Shown: piece by piece, positions 21,690 through 33,976 of the stretch
Layout of the letters: every line of letters begins with the position of its first letter
Numbering within the stretch: the stretch's first letter is position 1
Assembly (NCBI RefSeq): GCF_020379485.1
Contig: NW_026014687.1
Coordinates: 62,001 to 126,000 of the forward strand
DNA from: Brassica napus
Lineage: Eukaryota > Streptophyta > Magnoliopsida > Brassicales > Brassicaceae
Direction of reading: 5' to 3'
Length of the DNA: 64,000 nt
Position numbers and translations under genes: made by a program
The notes under the pieces: model-generated
Told to the model about the DNA's origin: nothing
Seen by the model: the letters and a program-made list of their open reading frames with translations, nothing else
Databases searched by the model: none

Positions 21690-22929
21690 GAAACGGTAAG
21701 AGGATAAGCCTCATAAGTTCGTTATAATTCCTGAGAAAAGAAAGTTACCTTGATATCAGTGAGAATATGGAAGACACCATACAGTGCACGACATCAACAG
21801 CTGAACAAATTGTATGCTTGAGATCTTGAATATAAACCTAACAAACACAAAAAAAAATCATAAAAATATTAATTAAGAAAATGGATTCTAATGATACAAA
21901 GTAAGCCAAAACAAACACTCACCACAGACCCACAGCTTTCGAATAATTGGAAGATGAAGCGTGCTGGATTTCAAGGCTTCTCTGTCCAGAAGAGACCAAG
22001 CTTCTATAATTCATCTACAAATCCAAATACAATGATTTCGTTAGTATAACATAGCATCTGTGAATTTACAAAATAACATGATAATTGACATTGCATTACT
22101 GAGACTGATATCAATGCATTCCACATGCATGTACTTATATAGCCTGTTTAGGCTGAGAAAAGAGAAGGATCATTGAATGGTGGTTAATAAATGCAACGTG
22201 TAACGGTTCGGGGGCGAGAGAAGAATCGATCATGAAACGACACGATCTGACGACTCACGAAGCCTCGTCTCCTCTATCCCTAACTCCATTGTTTGTAGAC
22301 GTTATCAGATTTTGGAGAAGAAGAAGAACCCTAGAACGCTTCTCGTGAAGGAGGTAGGTGCATGCAAAAAATGGCCCAAGGTTTACTTTCTTTCTCAGGA
22401 CAAAATCCATTATTCAAAGCCCACAAATAATACAATCGTTTAAGCCCATACGAAAATTAAAAGAAAGCAGAAATCAAAGCCTTTTAGTTTAATGAAACAC
22501 GTGTCATTGTTCCTTTTAATCGTAATCAAAGATGTTTTCTTGTTTTTACTGACGTGCCAAAACCTTATAACATGATTGGGTGAATTTTCCATATGACGTG
22601 GACAGTCTATCTGAGGCTCTTATTCCCCTTTTATTATTTGTTCGATCATCAGGTTCTGCACCATTTTCTAAAAGCCACTTTCTAGATTTGACGAACTATT
22701 CTGATAATCTCGCCAAAGTTAAATCATTTTTATTGTCGTAGAATCTTAAAGCTAATGTTTGGAAAATATTGTCTTTAACAAATTTGAAAACTTTTTTTTA
22801 CACCAACTTGCATTTAAATCAAACTCCCAACATGGGAGGATTAATTACAAAAGCTTCTGAAACAAGCTTGTTTTGCCAAACAATAAGCATTTTTTTTTAT
22901 CCAGAGGGATCCAACGAAAAGAAATAGAG
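21690..22929. other. Intergenic region, no supported gene
   Basis: A GC-richer patch at 22200-22350 contains, on the minus strand, an ATG with a short frame (MELGIEETRLRESSDRVV, then stop) preceded by UTR-like TTCTTCTTCTTC sequence. It may be a first-exon relic but is not identifiable. The poly-T at 22891-22898 is probably the poly-A tail of the minus-strand LINE to its right. Confidence 0.45.
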
Positions 22930-24427
22930 CTAAAGAGTCAAACATAGAATATCAATGATGACAACATACATCTCAAGGGCGGCTGCCGTGAAGTGATTGC
23001 CTTGATGAATTGAGCTAAATCGGATTCACATTGTATCTTCTGGATCTCCAGCTCCTTGCTCTTGAACAAAGCTTCTCTCGTACACAAGACTTCTGCTGTT
23101 AAAAGAGACGCAACGTAATGACAGTGGGAATCAAAGGAGACATGATCATCCTTTTTTAACATTGTCCAGCCTAAGCCCGCTAGCTTCAGATCGTCTCGCC
23201 AAGCTGTGTCCACTTGAATTCTAGTTGCATCAGCGAGGTCAGGACTCATGGAGTTAAGACAAAGGGAGACGAGGTGGAACATTTTGTTCCTCTACCCATT
23301 CTTTAGGTGTGATTACTGCTCGAGTTATCAAGTCTTCAGGCGAACATATTTTCTTGTTAAAAATCAGCTCATTACGAGCTTTCCACAGAGTCCACAAAAG
23401 CCAAAGTGTTAACTTACCAGATGTGATACCCAGAGGCAGCAAACAGTCATTCCGCACTAGGGTATCCATGACTTATTAAAATCCGTCTATCCTCTAGCAT
23501 CAAAGTGAGTGGAAAAGGGAACAAGAGCCCAAACTTTTCTAGTAAACTCACAGTGAAAGAAAATTTGATTGATAGATTCGAGATTCTTACATCGGGGGCA
23601 TTTTTCTACAATCGGTATGTTTTTAGCAGCCAAACATTCACCTACATGTAAGGTGTTTTGGCCTAGCTTCCAAAAGAATAACTTGATTTTCAGATCAGTT
23701 TTGAGCTTCCACATTCCTTTGTTTGGGATGCTGCTGCACAGGTTCAGGAGAGCGAGTGTGTAGGAGCTCGCAAGCAGCCTAATATCCTGATTTTGTCGTA
23801 TATTCTCCATCTTTTTTTTGAGCCAGATTTTCTTGTCTGGAGCCCCGGACCTGCTAGGCTTAATTAATAAGATTTTGTCTTCCTCAAAAAGGAGAATGTG
23901 TTGTAGTTGCTCTCTATTCCAGTCTAACCGGTTTTGCAGGAGGAGATCAGTGAATTTAATCATATCGTGATTGGCTGGAACAGGTCCCATTGGTCTTGCT
24001 TTTCTTGTCACACTCAACCAATCATCATTCCAAGCGCTATAGATTCACCATTACTTATTGCCCATCCCATGTTAGCTTTCAGCAGGTCTCCGCCTATTAG
24101 AATTTTGCGCCAGCCATGCGATTTTGAGTTCATGTCCGACACTGTCATGAAGTCCTCATTACCGCAATATTTGCCTAGGAGCGCTCGTCCCAACAAGCTC
24201 GAGGGATTATGAAGAAGACACCAGCTGAGCTTTGTGAAGAAAGCGTCATTATAGCATTGAAAATTTATGAAACGAGTCTTCTTTGGTCTTTTGATTTTGT
24301 CATTTTTTTCCAAGACACCCATAGTATTTTCCGATTTCTATCTTTCCCGTCTCATAAAAATCTAGTCACTGCTGATTGGATTCACTTGCAGAAGGATGTA
24401 GAGAGTTTAAAGCATGTCATTGCATAA
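22891..24427 (-). mobile_element. 5'-truncated L1-type LINE with RNase H domain (degraded)
   Basis: Minus-strand frames 24427-24014, 24017-23487, 23469-23254 and 23282-22938 follow one another in LINE order. First comes the post-RT region (FCKWIQSAVTRFLWDG; KLSWCLLHNPSSLLGRALL; GWAISNGES), then zf-RVT (CPRCKNLESINQIFFHC), then a tail with LWTLWKARNELIF. Last is an RNase H-like domain (VDTAW, CTREAL, CESDLAQ) in place of the usual acidic residues. Stops and frameshifts separate the blocks. It is a different lineage from the LINE at 16298, which lacks RNase H. No clear target duplication was found. Confidence 0.88.
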
Positions 24428-24881
24428 GATAGTATCAGTGACTAAACACACATGAGTAACAAATTTGAAAACAATGATAAAATGCAATATTAATGACATC
24501 ACACTGAGTAAACACACATGGTTTTTTTGTTGAAGAGATCACAGTAAGTCATTGTTGTAAATTTTAGTTTACTCCTGATTATAATATCAGATTTAACCTC
24601 GACTCATATACAATTGAATAAATATGAATTTGTTTGCCGTGATCACTACACACTAGTTCAAGGTTGTTTTCGTGGTTGAATTTATGTTTAGAAAAAAAAA
24701 TTATGTTTAAATAAAAAAGGAAACAAAGAGAGAGATGTCGTGGTCGTGGTCGTGGGGAGAAAAGCTGCGTCTACGGAGAAAATATATTTCTCAGTTCCAC
24801 TTTCACCCCATCTGTTCTATTAATTACATATGCCCTGAGTTATAAACTACAAGTTATTACTTATTAGTTATTACATACTAA
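24428..24881. other. Intergenic spacer, no gene seen
   Basis: AT-rich, with a near-duplicate of TGAGTAACAAATTTG / TGAGTAAACACACATGG words and a GGTCGTGGTCGTGG patch at 24743-24759. No gene supported. Confidence 0.45.
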
Positions 24882-25906
24882 GAGCATCTCCAAAAGACAC
24901 TTTATAACTTCAAATATGAAGTATTTTACTCTCCAAAAAGGAACTTCAAAACTTCAAATTTGAAGTTTTGAAGAGTGAAACTCTATATTTGAAGTTTCAC
25001 TACTCAAAACTTCAAATTTGAAGTTTCATATTTTTATTTGCATTTTAATCCCTACAATCACACATCACCTTTATGATTCATAAATATTTTCTTGTTTATT
25101 GTTTTAAACCTTAAAAAACTTATATGTCATATATATTTTATTTTTTGTTTACAGATTTAAAATTTTACACATAAAATTAAATAAAACTTTCAAATAAGAT
25201 TTAAAATATTTTAAACTAGATTTAGACAAAAATAATATATAAAAGAAACTTAACAAAAAAGTTTTTTTTAAATTACACGAAGAAATAACTATACACAAAT
25301 TTAAATATTACAACAACACTAACAGTCAGGTAAGTTTGATCCGGAACCTTCAAAATTTTCAAATATTGTCCAAATTTTTTTTGTGTAACTGAAGAGGGTT
25401 GTTGTTGTTTTTGATGTCTTTTTCGTACAATTCTTTATTGTTCATATCGAATATATTCACGAGTATTAATATTATAAAAAAAAATTAGTCTTTTAGCAAT
25501 ATTTTATGTTTCTCTTTTACTTTCTTGTTCCAATATTATGTACTACAAGTATCAATATCATCCGATTTCAACAACTTTTAGCTCGTAATCTACAAAGTAA
25601 AAATGAAGAGAGCCATTTTTAATTCGAAATGCACTAATAGATCATATATGCATTACGAAAATCATTTTATAGAATAATATGGTATTTGTTTGAAGTTTAA
25701 TATTAATTAAGTTATTTTTATTTAAATTTTTATAGAATATTTTATTAATTAATATTGTTGTAATATGTTTATATATGTATTAGTTATTTACAAAATTTTT
25801 ATGAATTCAAATTAGTTATGACAAATATAAGGTCCATATTATAAAATACAAATAGTTTTAAGAATTTTGAAAATTTCAAAATAGGAGTTTCTTTTTGGAG
25901 ATGCTC
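24882..25906. mobile_element. PIF/Harbinger (Tourist-like) MITE, 1025 bp
   Basis: Termini GAGCATCTCCAA (left) and TTGGAGATGCTC (right) are perfect inverted repeats flanked by TAA on both sides (24879-24881 and 25907-25909), the 3-bp duplication typical of PIF/Harbinger. The left arm carries repeated AACTTCAAATTTGAAGTT palindromes (24938-25030). Non-coding. Confidence 0.92.
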
Positions 25907-25909
25907 TAA

Positions 25910-26160
25910 ACACACAAAAATCATTAACATCTCATAACAGAGCATTCGAAGAAAGGATAATTAGTCAAGTGGAATATTATTATTAAAGGGTGAAAATAAG
26001 GAATACAATCGGGACTAGAGGGGGTAATCTCAGTTTTAATACTCTCAACATCGTTAATTACATCGAGAGTAATCATAATTAGAGAGTAATATATAACCCC
26101 ACCATTAATTCTTTATTTTCGATTATTCCAGTTTTGCCCTCCTATTAACGATTCTCATGT
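25910..26160. other. 3' flank of ATHB16
   Basis: Short AT-rich stretch between the Harbinger MITE and the ATHB16 stop codon. It probably includes the ATHB16 3'UTR; the MITE sits only about 250 bp beyond the coding end. Confidence 0.5.
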
Positions 26161-27155
26161 TCAGTGATCAGAGGCGGAGTACCAATGAAGAGACGGTGGT
26201 TGCTCATCGGAGAAGAAACAACACCCTTCTTCACCGCTCAGAAAGTCGTCATGATCCTCCATCTGCTCTGTTTTCACGAACTGAAATAAATTTCCGCCGG
26301 TAACCGTCGGCGTCGTCAATCTTCCGTTCTCGGAGCTGGTTTCGGCGCTCGAATCGCAGCTGTCGGAGGATCCACCGTCGGGAGCGGTGGAGTTGGGTAG
26401 AAGGTCACAGAGATCGGTGAAGCTTCGCCGGTACTCAAAGCCGGTGGAATGTTCTATAAACTCAGGAGGAGACGAAGGAACATTCTCTTCTTTCACGGCG
26501 GAGATATCACTCTCCGCCGTAACCTTGTTGTTATCTTCTTCTCCGTTGATCTTAGCTTTGAGTTCACTAATCTTTAAAACAAGCGAGTCGTTATCGCGGC
26601 GGAGCGAGTCGAAGTTGTGGCGGAGAGAGTCGTACTGGCTCTTAAGAAGGCCGTAATCTTTTTCCAGCTGTTTTGTCTTCCACCGTGCACGGCGGTTCTG
26701 AAACCAAACCGCTACTTGACGAGGTTCAAGTCCAAGCTCTTGTGCTAGTTTTGTTTTCCTCTCAGGTTCGAGTTTGTTCTCGAGCTCGAAGTTCTTCTCG
26801 AGAGCTTTGACTTGGTCAACACGTAACCTCCTCTTCTTCTCCGATTGACCCATGTGGTGGTTGCCGGAGTATTCCTCCATCATTGTACTGTCGTCTTCGT
26901 AACCATCAAGCATAGACTGGAAATTATGTCCGTACCCTCGAAAACTCTGCTCATCTGTTGTCAGTAACCAATGAGTTTGTAAGAAAAAAAAAAGAAGCAA
27001 AGATCTAAACAGTAGAGATTATGAGAATTTGATATTGAATGAGCTTGTCTGAAAAAGACAGAACGAAATGAGTTTGTCTGAAAAAGAAGACGGCAAGCAC
27101 CTGTGGAATTGGAGATCAGACCATACATTGAATCTGAGCTGCTAAGTCTCTTCAT
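26161..27155 (-). CDS. HB16: HD-Zip class I transcription factor ATHB-16 ortholog
   Basis: Two exons: 27155-27101 (18 codons plus one base) and 26954-26161, giving 282 residues. The homeodomain spans about 57-111, with helix 3 [11 protein letters not shown] intact. A leucine zipper follows directly (about 112-147). The C-terminal part is Ser/acid-rich with conserved FRRSFTDL-like and [10 protein letters not shown] blocks. The [10 protein letters not shown] start and EEYSGNHH stretch fit HB16 rather than its paralogue HB6. Class I HD-Zip dimers bind CAATNATTG sites; AtHB16 is described as a growth and light-response regulator in the nucleus. The final two residues found in Arabidopsis are missing because the codon after SASDH is TGA, followed by ACA TGA. 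The intron contains a small direct repeat (GTCTGAAAAAGA). Confidence 0.95.
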
Positions 27156-28921
27156 GACACCAAAAAAAGTTTAAATTCTTCTTGAGTTTTAGTTTTATGC
27201 TTCTAACTTTTCATTACAACAATGTTCTAAACAAACAAAAGAGAAGACTTTAGAGGAACAAAATTTAGAAATGGATTAAGACATCCCGAGAAGGAGAAGC
27301 TCTTAGTTGGGCTATTTAGAAGAAAATGGTGTAGGGGAAGAGAGAGAGCGCAAGGGTTCTTTGTTTATTCAATATGAACAAGTTGGATTCACACTTTCTT
27401 TTCTTTAAATAAACAAAGCTTGAGTTAACCTAAAGAGTTACAATGTAACTAGGGTTAATATGTGGGTTGTCTGTTATCTCATTGGCAAAAGCAAAGGGTT
27501 GGGCAAAAGGCTGTGGGTAAGGGAACAAAGACCTGACAATTTGGTTTTGGTTCTTTGAATTTATCCAACACTATGGGCTCAAGGCCACCTTCAAAAAGAC
27601 AAATGAATTAATACAGACGTTAAACATCATCATGAATCAACTTTCACTTTTCTAATATTCTTAGTAAAAAAACAACGCAAAATATTAGGTCACTTAACTT
27701 CTAATATTTTTAGTTGTTGAATCAACTGTTATAACATAACTACAAAGTCTACAACTGAGGTTGAGATCAAATTATTTGCGACCCACATTCTCTTGTCCAA
27801 ATGGGAGAGAGTGAAAATAACTTTGATGTAAAGAGATGACAGGCCTCCACATTTATGATCCAGTCCGAGACAGTGGACCACAAAATTGTAGTTGCTTTTA
27901 AAAGCCTGCTCCTTTTATTATAGATTGTTATTGAATTCTGAAATCAATTTCTCGTCTTGTTCTCAGGTTGAAAATAGGTCTAGTTTGACGTTTCCGTACA
28001 CGTTACAGCGTAACAACTTGTAACTTAAAATATATACACACTAAAGCAACTACAAGATCGGCTTAAAACATGATAGTAATATAAAATGAACTTGGATCCT
28101 GATGCCTCAACACACGCACTTTGAAGATAACTCAAACACATTTAAGATATTTGAATGAAAGATATTTTGAAATTATGTCATATATACGCCTCTTTGGATT
28201 TTATAACTTGAAGTATCGAGATTCTGCAATCCCCTTTTGTAACCCATAAATATCTAAGACCTTTTTAGCCCAAAATTTTGATGAATGTATTAGCGCTAGC
28301 GCATTACAGCTGAGTGGGTTGAAGTTATACCTGAAAATATAGTTTTAAACAATTAAATGAAACATTTATATCAAACAATTTTTTTAAAAAAAAAATCATC
28401 AACTTGTTACTCAATATAGGATACTAGTAGTATTTACAACTAATCATTTAACCTCAAGGATAAGTCAGTTAATAGCTTCTGTGTCTCTTCTGTTGTCACG
28501 ATCATTAGGATCATTGAGCTATACAAACCACTTATCAGCTTGTGTGTGTTCTGTGGGCTTGTTTGTTAGTTTCTTGTCTGAAATCAAGGAAAAGGCAATT
28601 GTACGACGATACATTCTGACCTCAAATCATTGATTAGTTTGACCCTAACGAAGAGACAAACTATTCGTGTATATGCATTGAACATGTGGATAGACATGAG
28701 CATCTAAACGAAGCACAATCTAGTGGATTAGACTATTTCATTAAACAAGTGGAGTAAATAAAAAATGCAATATTAACGAACTTATCTTATAGCCCAAGTT
28801 GACAAAATGTTGCCAGTTTAAAACTTTAAGCTAATCAAAAAGTCAAAAATAATTATAATAGTTAACCTTTTGAAGATTATTCGAGACAACTTTTACTTGT
28901 TTCTGCTCTACTCTCCAAGTA
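27156..28921. other. Divergent promoter region of ATHB16 and ATL32
   Basis: The two genes are divergently transcribed about 1.9 kb apart. The half near ATHB16 has purine-rich leader sequence (GGGAAGAGAGAGAG at 27336-27349). No other gene is supported; the short minus-strand frame at 28843-29067 is not a recognisable protein. Confidence 0.55.
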
Positions 28922-28930
28922 TATATAAAT
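28922..28930 (+). promoter_or_regulatory. Putative TATA box of ATL32
   Basis: TATATAAAT about 115 bp upstream of the ATL32 start codon, with a pyrimidine-rich stretch (TTTCTGCTCTACTCTCC) just before it. Distance and sequence fit a plant core promoter; not tested. Confidence 0.5.
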
Positions 28931-29044
28931 AAATTGCGGTCTTCGTATTTGATATCTATAGCATAAACCTTCATACTAACAAAAAACTTATTACATTTGC
29001 AATCAGCAGTTAATTCCATCCAACGGTTCCGTTTCGAATGAACG

Positions 29045-29977
29045 ATGGCGCGAGTCCAAGGTTTCATTTCTCACCGTTGGATCATCTTTCAGTTAATCAT
29101 AGTCCTCCACGTGGCTAATGCACAATCGCTCCCGCCACCGAGTCAGGACGAGTTGCAACCGGGTCACGCACCGTCTAAGACCACCGTCTTCGCCGTTCTC
29201 GTCACCGCGTTTTTCTTCTTCGGGTTACTATCCGTCTACATCCGCCACTGCACGCGAGCTATGCCCGGACACTCCAACACAAACTCCCGCCGCCGTGCTT
29301 TCGACGGATGTTCACGGCGAGGCGGACTTGAAGACGCCGTGGTTGAGAGCTTCCCCGTCTTCGCTTACTCCTCCGTTAAGGAGTCGAAGATCGGAGCCGG
29401 CGATCTCGAATGCGCGATTTGCCTTAACGAACTGGAGGATCGCGAGACGGTTCGGTTGCTTCCGGTTTGTAACCATCTCTTCCACGTTGATTGTATCGAC
29501 GCTTGGCTTTACTCCCACGCGACTTGTCCGGTTTGCAGATTCAATCTAACTGCTAAACCGGTTAAAACGGGAGCGGAAGATCGAGCTCCGGTTAGCGATC
29601 ACGTCGTGATTGATATTAGGGGAGATTTGGAGGCCGATGAGGAAGAAGAGAAAAGCCGCCACCGGCGGCCGAGTTCTGAGATCGTCGGTAAGTTTCCGCG
29701 GTCGAATTCCACCGGTCACTCGATGGGGCGACTCAGTGATGGCACCGAGAGGTTTACTCTGCGGTTGCCGGAGGACGTGAGGAGGCGGATAATGGCGGCG
29801 AAAGGACGTAGGCTGAAACGAACGAGAAGCTTTGATGCTGATTTGATGGATAGCGGGTACGTAGTCGGGTCGGGTGGAAAATCGGATCGGGTTAGCTGGG
29901 CGGATAGATGGGGTTTGTTTGTTTCAAAGTCAAACTCGGGTTCCGTTGGATCACCTAACGGCGATTCGTTGACGTGA
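29045..29977 (+). CDS. ATL32: RING-H2 E3 ubiquitin ligase ATL32 ortholog
   Basis: Intronless, 310 residues, typical of ATL genes. Signal peptide about 1-26, a hydrophobic membrane segment about 47-66, a GLD-type region (GGLEDAVVESFPVF, 93-106) and a RING-H2 finger with C123, C126, C142, H144, H147, C150, C161 and C164. The Pro before the sixth Cys-pair position and the WLYSHATCPVCR context are standard for ATLs. A polyacidic stretch (about 196-203) and a basic C-terminal region follow. ATLs are membrane-anchored E3 ligases working with Ubc4/5-type E2s, often in stress and secretory pathways; the target here is unknown. The reading frame is intact and syntenic with At4g40070. Confidence 0.95.
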   Translation: MARVQGFISHRWIIFQLIIVLHVANAQSLPPPSQDELQPGHAPSKTTVFAVLVTAFFFFGLLSVYIRHCTRAMPGHSNTNSRRRAFDGCSRRGGLEDAVVESFPVFAYSSVKESKIGAGDLECAICLNELEDRETVRLLPVCNHLFHVDCIDAWLYSHATCPVCRFNLTAKPVKTGAEDRAPVSDHVVIDIRGDLEADEEEEKSRHRRPSSEIVGKFPRSNSTGHSMGRLSDGTERFTLRLPEDVRRRIMAAKGRRLKRTRSFDADLMDSGYVVGSGGKSDRVSWADRWGLFVSKSNSGSVGSPNGDSLT

Positions 29978-30346
29978 GGAATGTTATAGTTTGCCTGCCG
30001 TTAACCACGCACTGGAGTGGGTCAGTTGTGTTTCTTTATACAATTGGTGGTGAATACTGAATATTAAATTGTTGATGAATATTTTCATTGACTTTTAGGT
30101 TTGTTTCATGTGCTTTGTACACTAAAAGGGTCCAGCTTGTTTAGTGACTCGCTAAACAAGTTTTCTAAATTTTGTAAGTTCTTGTAATATTTGATTAATG
30201 AAGACATTGTTTAAGTTTTTGTGTCATTATGTTGGTTTTACATATAGACTGGTTCCTAACTTGTCGCGAGAGAGGCATTGATGTGTAAGCAGCTTCATCA
30301 TATGATGAAAGAATGCATTTATGGTTTGTATTGAAAACATGATTGC
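29978..30346. other. ATL32 3' flank
   Basis: AT-rich downstream region. A likely poly-A signal context (TTGATTAATGAAG, TGAATATTAAAT) is present but not certain. It ends at the left target duplication of the hAT MITE. Confidence 0.5.
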
Positions 30347-30517
30347 CGGTGGCGGACGTACGTTCATAGGAACGGGTCACGTACCCCAGGTTCATATTTT
30401 GTTTTCTCTTACTAATCCTTTGATAATTACTTCTACCAAAACCTTTGATAGTGCCCCCAACTAGTTCAAATTCTATGATGGTGCCCCCAACTATAAACTC
30501 TCCTACATCCGCCACTG
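30347..30517. mobile_element. hAT MITE (171 bp)
   Basis: Inverted ends CGGTGGCGGACGTA (left) and CAGTGGCGGATGTA (right, reverse complement) are flanked by ATGATTGC on both sides (30339-30346 and 30518-30525), a perfect 8-bp duplication. Internal words GTGCCCCCAACTA are repeated near 30450 and 30481. Non-coding. Confidence 0.9.
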
Positions 30518-30525
30518 ATGATTGC

Positions 30526-30993
30526 CAATTCCATGAATCATACACATGCATATAGACAAAATAAATATGTTTTAACTATACCAATTATATAAATGATCTG
30601 CTTGATGATATATGTCAGCTATAGACGGTTAGTTAACACTTAACATCATCACTATCATTTAAATAGCTAGAACAGTGTATTAAACGTTAGAATCTACTAT
30701 AATCCATTTAAAAATCTGTTAACCAATTAAAAAGAACACAACCCGGACCAGTCATAACCTATCGACCCAACCAATTTCTTTCTTGATCTTTCTCTATCTC
30801 TACCCAGCTATTGATGGTTAATTCTTTATTAGTTTTGTAGGCAAGTGGTTCTAATTATCATTTAATCAGGGTATCATTTGTTTACGTCTTCAACATGACC
30901 TTAACGATCTCATATAAAGGGTTCTTTTCTTTTCTGTACCAACTTCTTAACTAAAATATAAAATTTAAGTGTCTCTACCATGCGCCAGAAGCT
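30526..30993. other. Short spacer, no gene seen
   Basis: AT-rich DNA between the hAT MITE and the foldback Mutator element. No feature supported. Confidence 0.4.
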
Positions 30994-31002
30994 AATATTA
31001 TT

Positions 31003-32035
31003 GGAAAAATGATTGTTTACTATACGAAGTATTGGCCATCACATGGCTAACCATGCAAACTAAACTAATGTATACCTAGTAACGTGAAGTATATATTATG
31101 CATGACAACATCTCTCAACTTAATTATGTTATGTAGGCAACATCACAAATTTAATATCATTGATCAAAAAAATTGATGTTGATGTCAAAGACCGTTTAAA
31201 TCTCCCGATTTTATCAATTAAAATATGATGTACCTCACAAGTAATTTAACTGAATATGAAAGTTATATAAAATATTATTTAATTTTGGTTTTAAATTATT
31301 TTAATCTGTTTTGGTATCAACTATTAATAAAATTTATGTAATTCGTTTGATTAATTGTGTGATATATACTTATTTTATTATTTTTATTATAATACTTATT
31401 TCATGTCAATTTACTGATTCTAACATTTTATTTTTTTGATATAAATTTAATTAAATTAATGAATTATTTTATTTATATTTTCATAAACAAAAAATTGCAT
31501 CCATTTAAAAATGTATCAAATAAGTATATATCACACAACTAATCAAACAAATTACAGAAATTTTATTAAAATGTTATAAGAAAACAGATTAAAATAATTA
31601 AAAACAAATATCTTAGATAACTTTCATTTTTAATATAAATAAAAATAATATAAATATATATATTTCAAATGCATTAAAATAAAAATGTTAAAACACTACT
31701 TATCAAAAAATGTTAAAACATATTGATTTGTAAATTAGATTTTGTTAAAAATATTCTTAAGCTTTTAAAATGTGAGTTAAAATCTCATTTAGTCAAATTA
31801 CGGTCGGATTTGTATATTTTAATTAATGAAACGAGATATTTAAATGGTCTCTGACATCTATATCAAATTTTGGATGAACGAAATTAAATTCATGATGTTA
31901 ACTACATAACATCATTAAGTTGACGGATGTTATCATGCATAACATATACTTCGCGTAGCTATGTATACATTAGTTTAGTTTGCATGGTTAGCCATGTGAT
32001 GGCTGATACTTCGTGCCCTTAGCAATCATTTTTCC
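31003..32035. mobile_element. Foldback Mutator-like element with very long terminal inverted repeats
   Basis: Ends GGAAAAATGATTG and CAATCATTTTTCC are flanked by AATATTATT on both sides (30994-31002 and 32036-32044), a perfect 9-bp duplication. The inverted arms pair over most of their length: GCCATCACATGGCTAACC at 31053 is mirrored at 31985-32005, and TTAATTGTGTGATATATAC at 31352 is mirrored near 31528-31545. That leaves only a small AT-rich centre. Non-coding. Transcription through it would give a hairpin of roughly 400-500 bp per arm. Confidence 0.92.
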
Positions 32036-32520
32036 AATATTATTTCACAATAATTTTATTAATTTCACGTTTCTTAAACTATTATGACAAATACTTGACT
32101 ATAGAAAGAAAGAAAAACCTATTCTGATCGTTATCGTAGCCGACTAAAGTAGCTTGTTCGTTCGTACAAGATTGTTAATTTATATGAAAAGAAATTACAC
32201 ATATTCTCAACAGAAGTTTTCTCACAAGTTGAAGGAACTAAATATATAAAGTTTCTTAACAGTTTTCATAACACTTTGACCATAAGCACTTTAGTTTACC
32301 TTTTCCTCCTTTCAAAAATCTGTTTTTGCCTTTTTTATAGGATTAGAAAAAACTAATGAGTAAGAAAAAAACATATCAGAATTTTATATTCGAACTTACA
32401 TTTTAAAAGTCAAATGAAATTAACGGAAGAATGAATGAAATAATATGAATAATATGCAAAAATAAAATGTATTTATGTAATAATTTCTTGTCAATATTAC
32501 TGAAGAATGCTTTTCTTTAT

Positions 32521-33290
32521 ACTAGGAAACGAAAATGCGCGGGCAATTAAATTTTACACTGAAAACTAAATTGTTTAATATTCAGAGAATGCATATATTG
32601 AATAATTATATATATATATATATATATATCACTTTTTAGTTTTCATTTAAATACTGAATATATTAGTTTAAAATAACAAATTCAATAGCATAAAAAATAC
32701 TTTTTATCCGAATCCGAAGAACCAAATCTGATCCGAAAAAATAATACCGAAATTGATTAAATATCCGAACAGGTTTAAAATTTTGGTATCTAGAGAACCA
32801 AAACTGAACCTAACCCGAACCAAAGTATTTCAGATATCTGAACGTATCAGAAATAGATTTATATACGTTTATATACTAATTATTTTTAGATTTAATGTAT
32901 ATTAAAAACATCCAAAAAATAGAAGATAGTTTTAAGTTGTCCAAAATACTTGAAAATATATAAAAATAGTGAAAAGTAAATGTCTAAAATAACTAAAGTA
33001 TACTCAAAATACCAAAAATACTTGAAATATATATTGTTCTCTATCCAAATATTCAAACCAATTTATATTTTAAGTTTAAGGTATTTTGACATATTTTATT
33101 CAAAATTATATGTAATATATTATTCTTTATAGATTTTGAGAAATTTAAAGTATATAATAATTTTTAAATAATTTAAATGGATTATTCAAACCCGAACCAA
33201 AATTTAGAAATACCAGAATGAAACTGAATCTTTGACCCCAAAATTTTGAAACCCGAACAAAAACCAAATGGGTACTTGAACGCCTACCCT
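32521..33290 (-). mobile_element. Decayed Helitron 3' end and hAT-like repeat sequence
   Basis: ACTAGG...GCGCGGGC at 32521-32544 reads on the minus strand as a GC-rich hairpin arm followed by CTAGT, a Helitron 3' end; no 5' end was identified. 32700-33290 is rich in ATCCGAA/AACCCGAACC words and closes with CGCCTACCCTA, the inverse of the TAGGGTAGGCG end of crucifer hAT-type repeats. Both assignments are from short motifs. A (TA)n run lies at about 32607-32628. Confidence 0.45.
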
Positions 33291-33299
33291 AAGAAAAAG

Positions 33300-33812
33300 G
33301 ATGCAAAATGTATGTGATAAATTAAATATTGAATTTATAGAAAAATAAATATACATTTTTATTAAGAATATCATGTTGAGACGATGATAAAAGATTGCCC
33401 GAGACAAGAAACTCGTGTTCAGTATTAGGAAAATCAACCTTTTGTATTGAATTAAGGATTTGAGAGTATTCAAGATTTTAGTAAATCCAAGAAAATCCGC
33501 GATTTGAGTAAATTTTAAAAAGATTTGTTAAACGTTTAATTTGGGGAGGGGGGGGGTGATCTTTTAAATTTTAAATATTTATTTAAAGTAACATTTTTAT
33601 TTTATTTTTAAATTACCATAATTTGATATTTTAATCATTTTATGAAATATATACAAATTTTAAAATCGATTTTTCAAATAATTTTTTACTTTATTTTTAA
33701 TTTCAAACATTTTAATTTTCATTTTAAAAATGTAAGTTATTTTTTTTTTTAACTTTCAAATACCATTATAGGAGGTGGTATTCCAATAATTGCTTTTTCA
33801 CTATAAAATATT
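33300..33812. other. Left flank of the large Mutator element
   Basis: AT-rich. A poly-G tract (GGGGAGGGGGGGGG) at 33542-33556 stands out. TAAAATATT at 33804-33812 is the left target-duplication copy. The AAGGATTTGAGAG words at 33452-33465 resemble, in inverse, AAGGATTCGAGAG to the right of the element, hinting that it landed inside an older repeat. Confidence 0.45.
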
Positions 33813-33976
33813 GGGAAAATTGCGAAATATAACTCACAACTTGATTTCAAATGCAAAAGTAAACCCAAACTTGAATCAAATGCAAAAGTAACCTAAAAGG
33901 CTATTGAAATTACAACCAGCCCCTTGTGAACAAACAAAAAAACCAAATTTTTTTTACGTTTCTAACCTCCTTAAGT

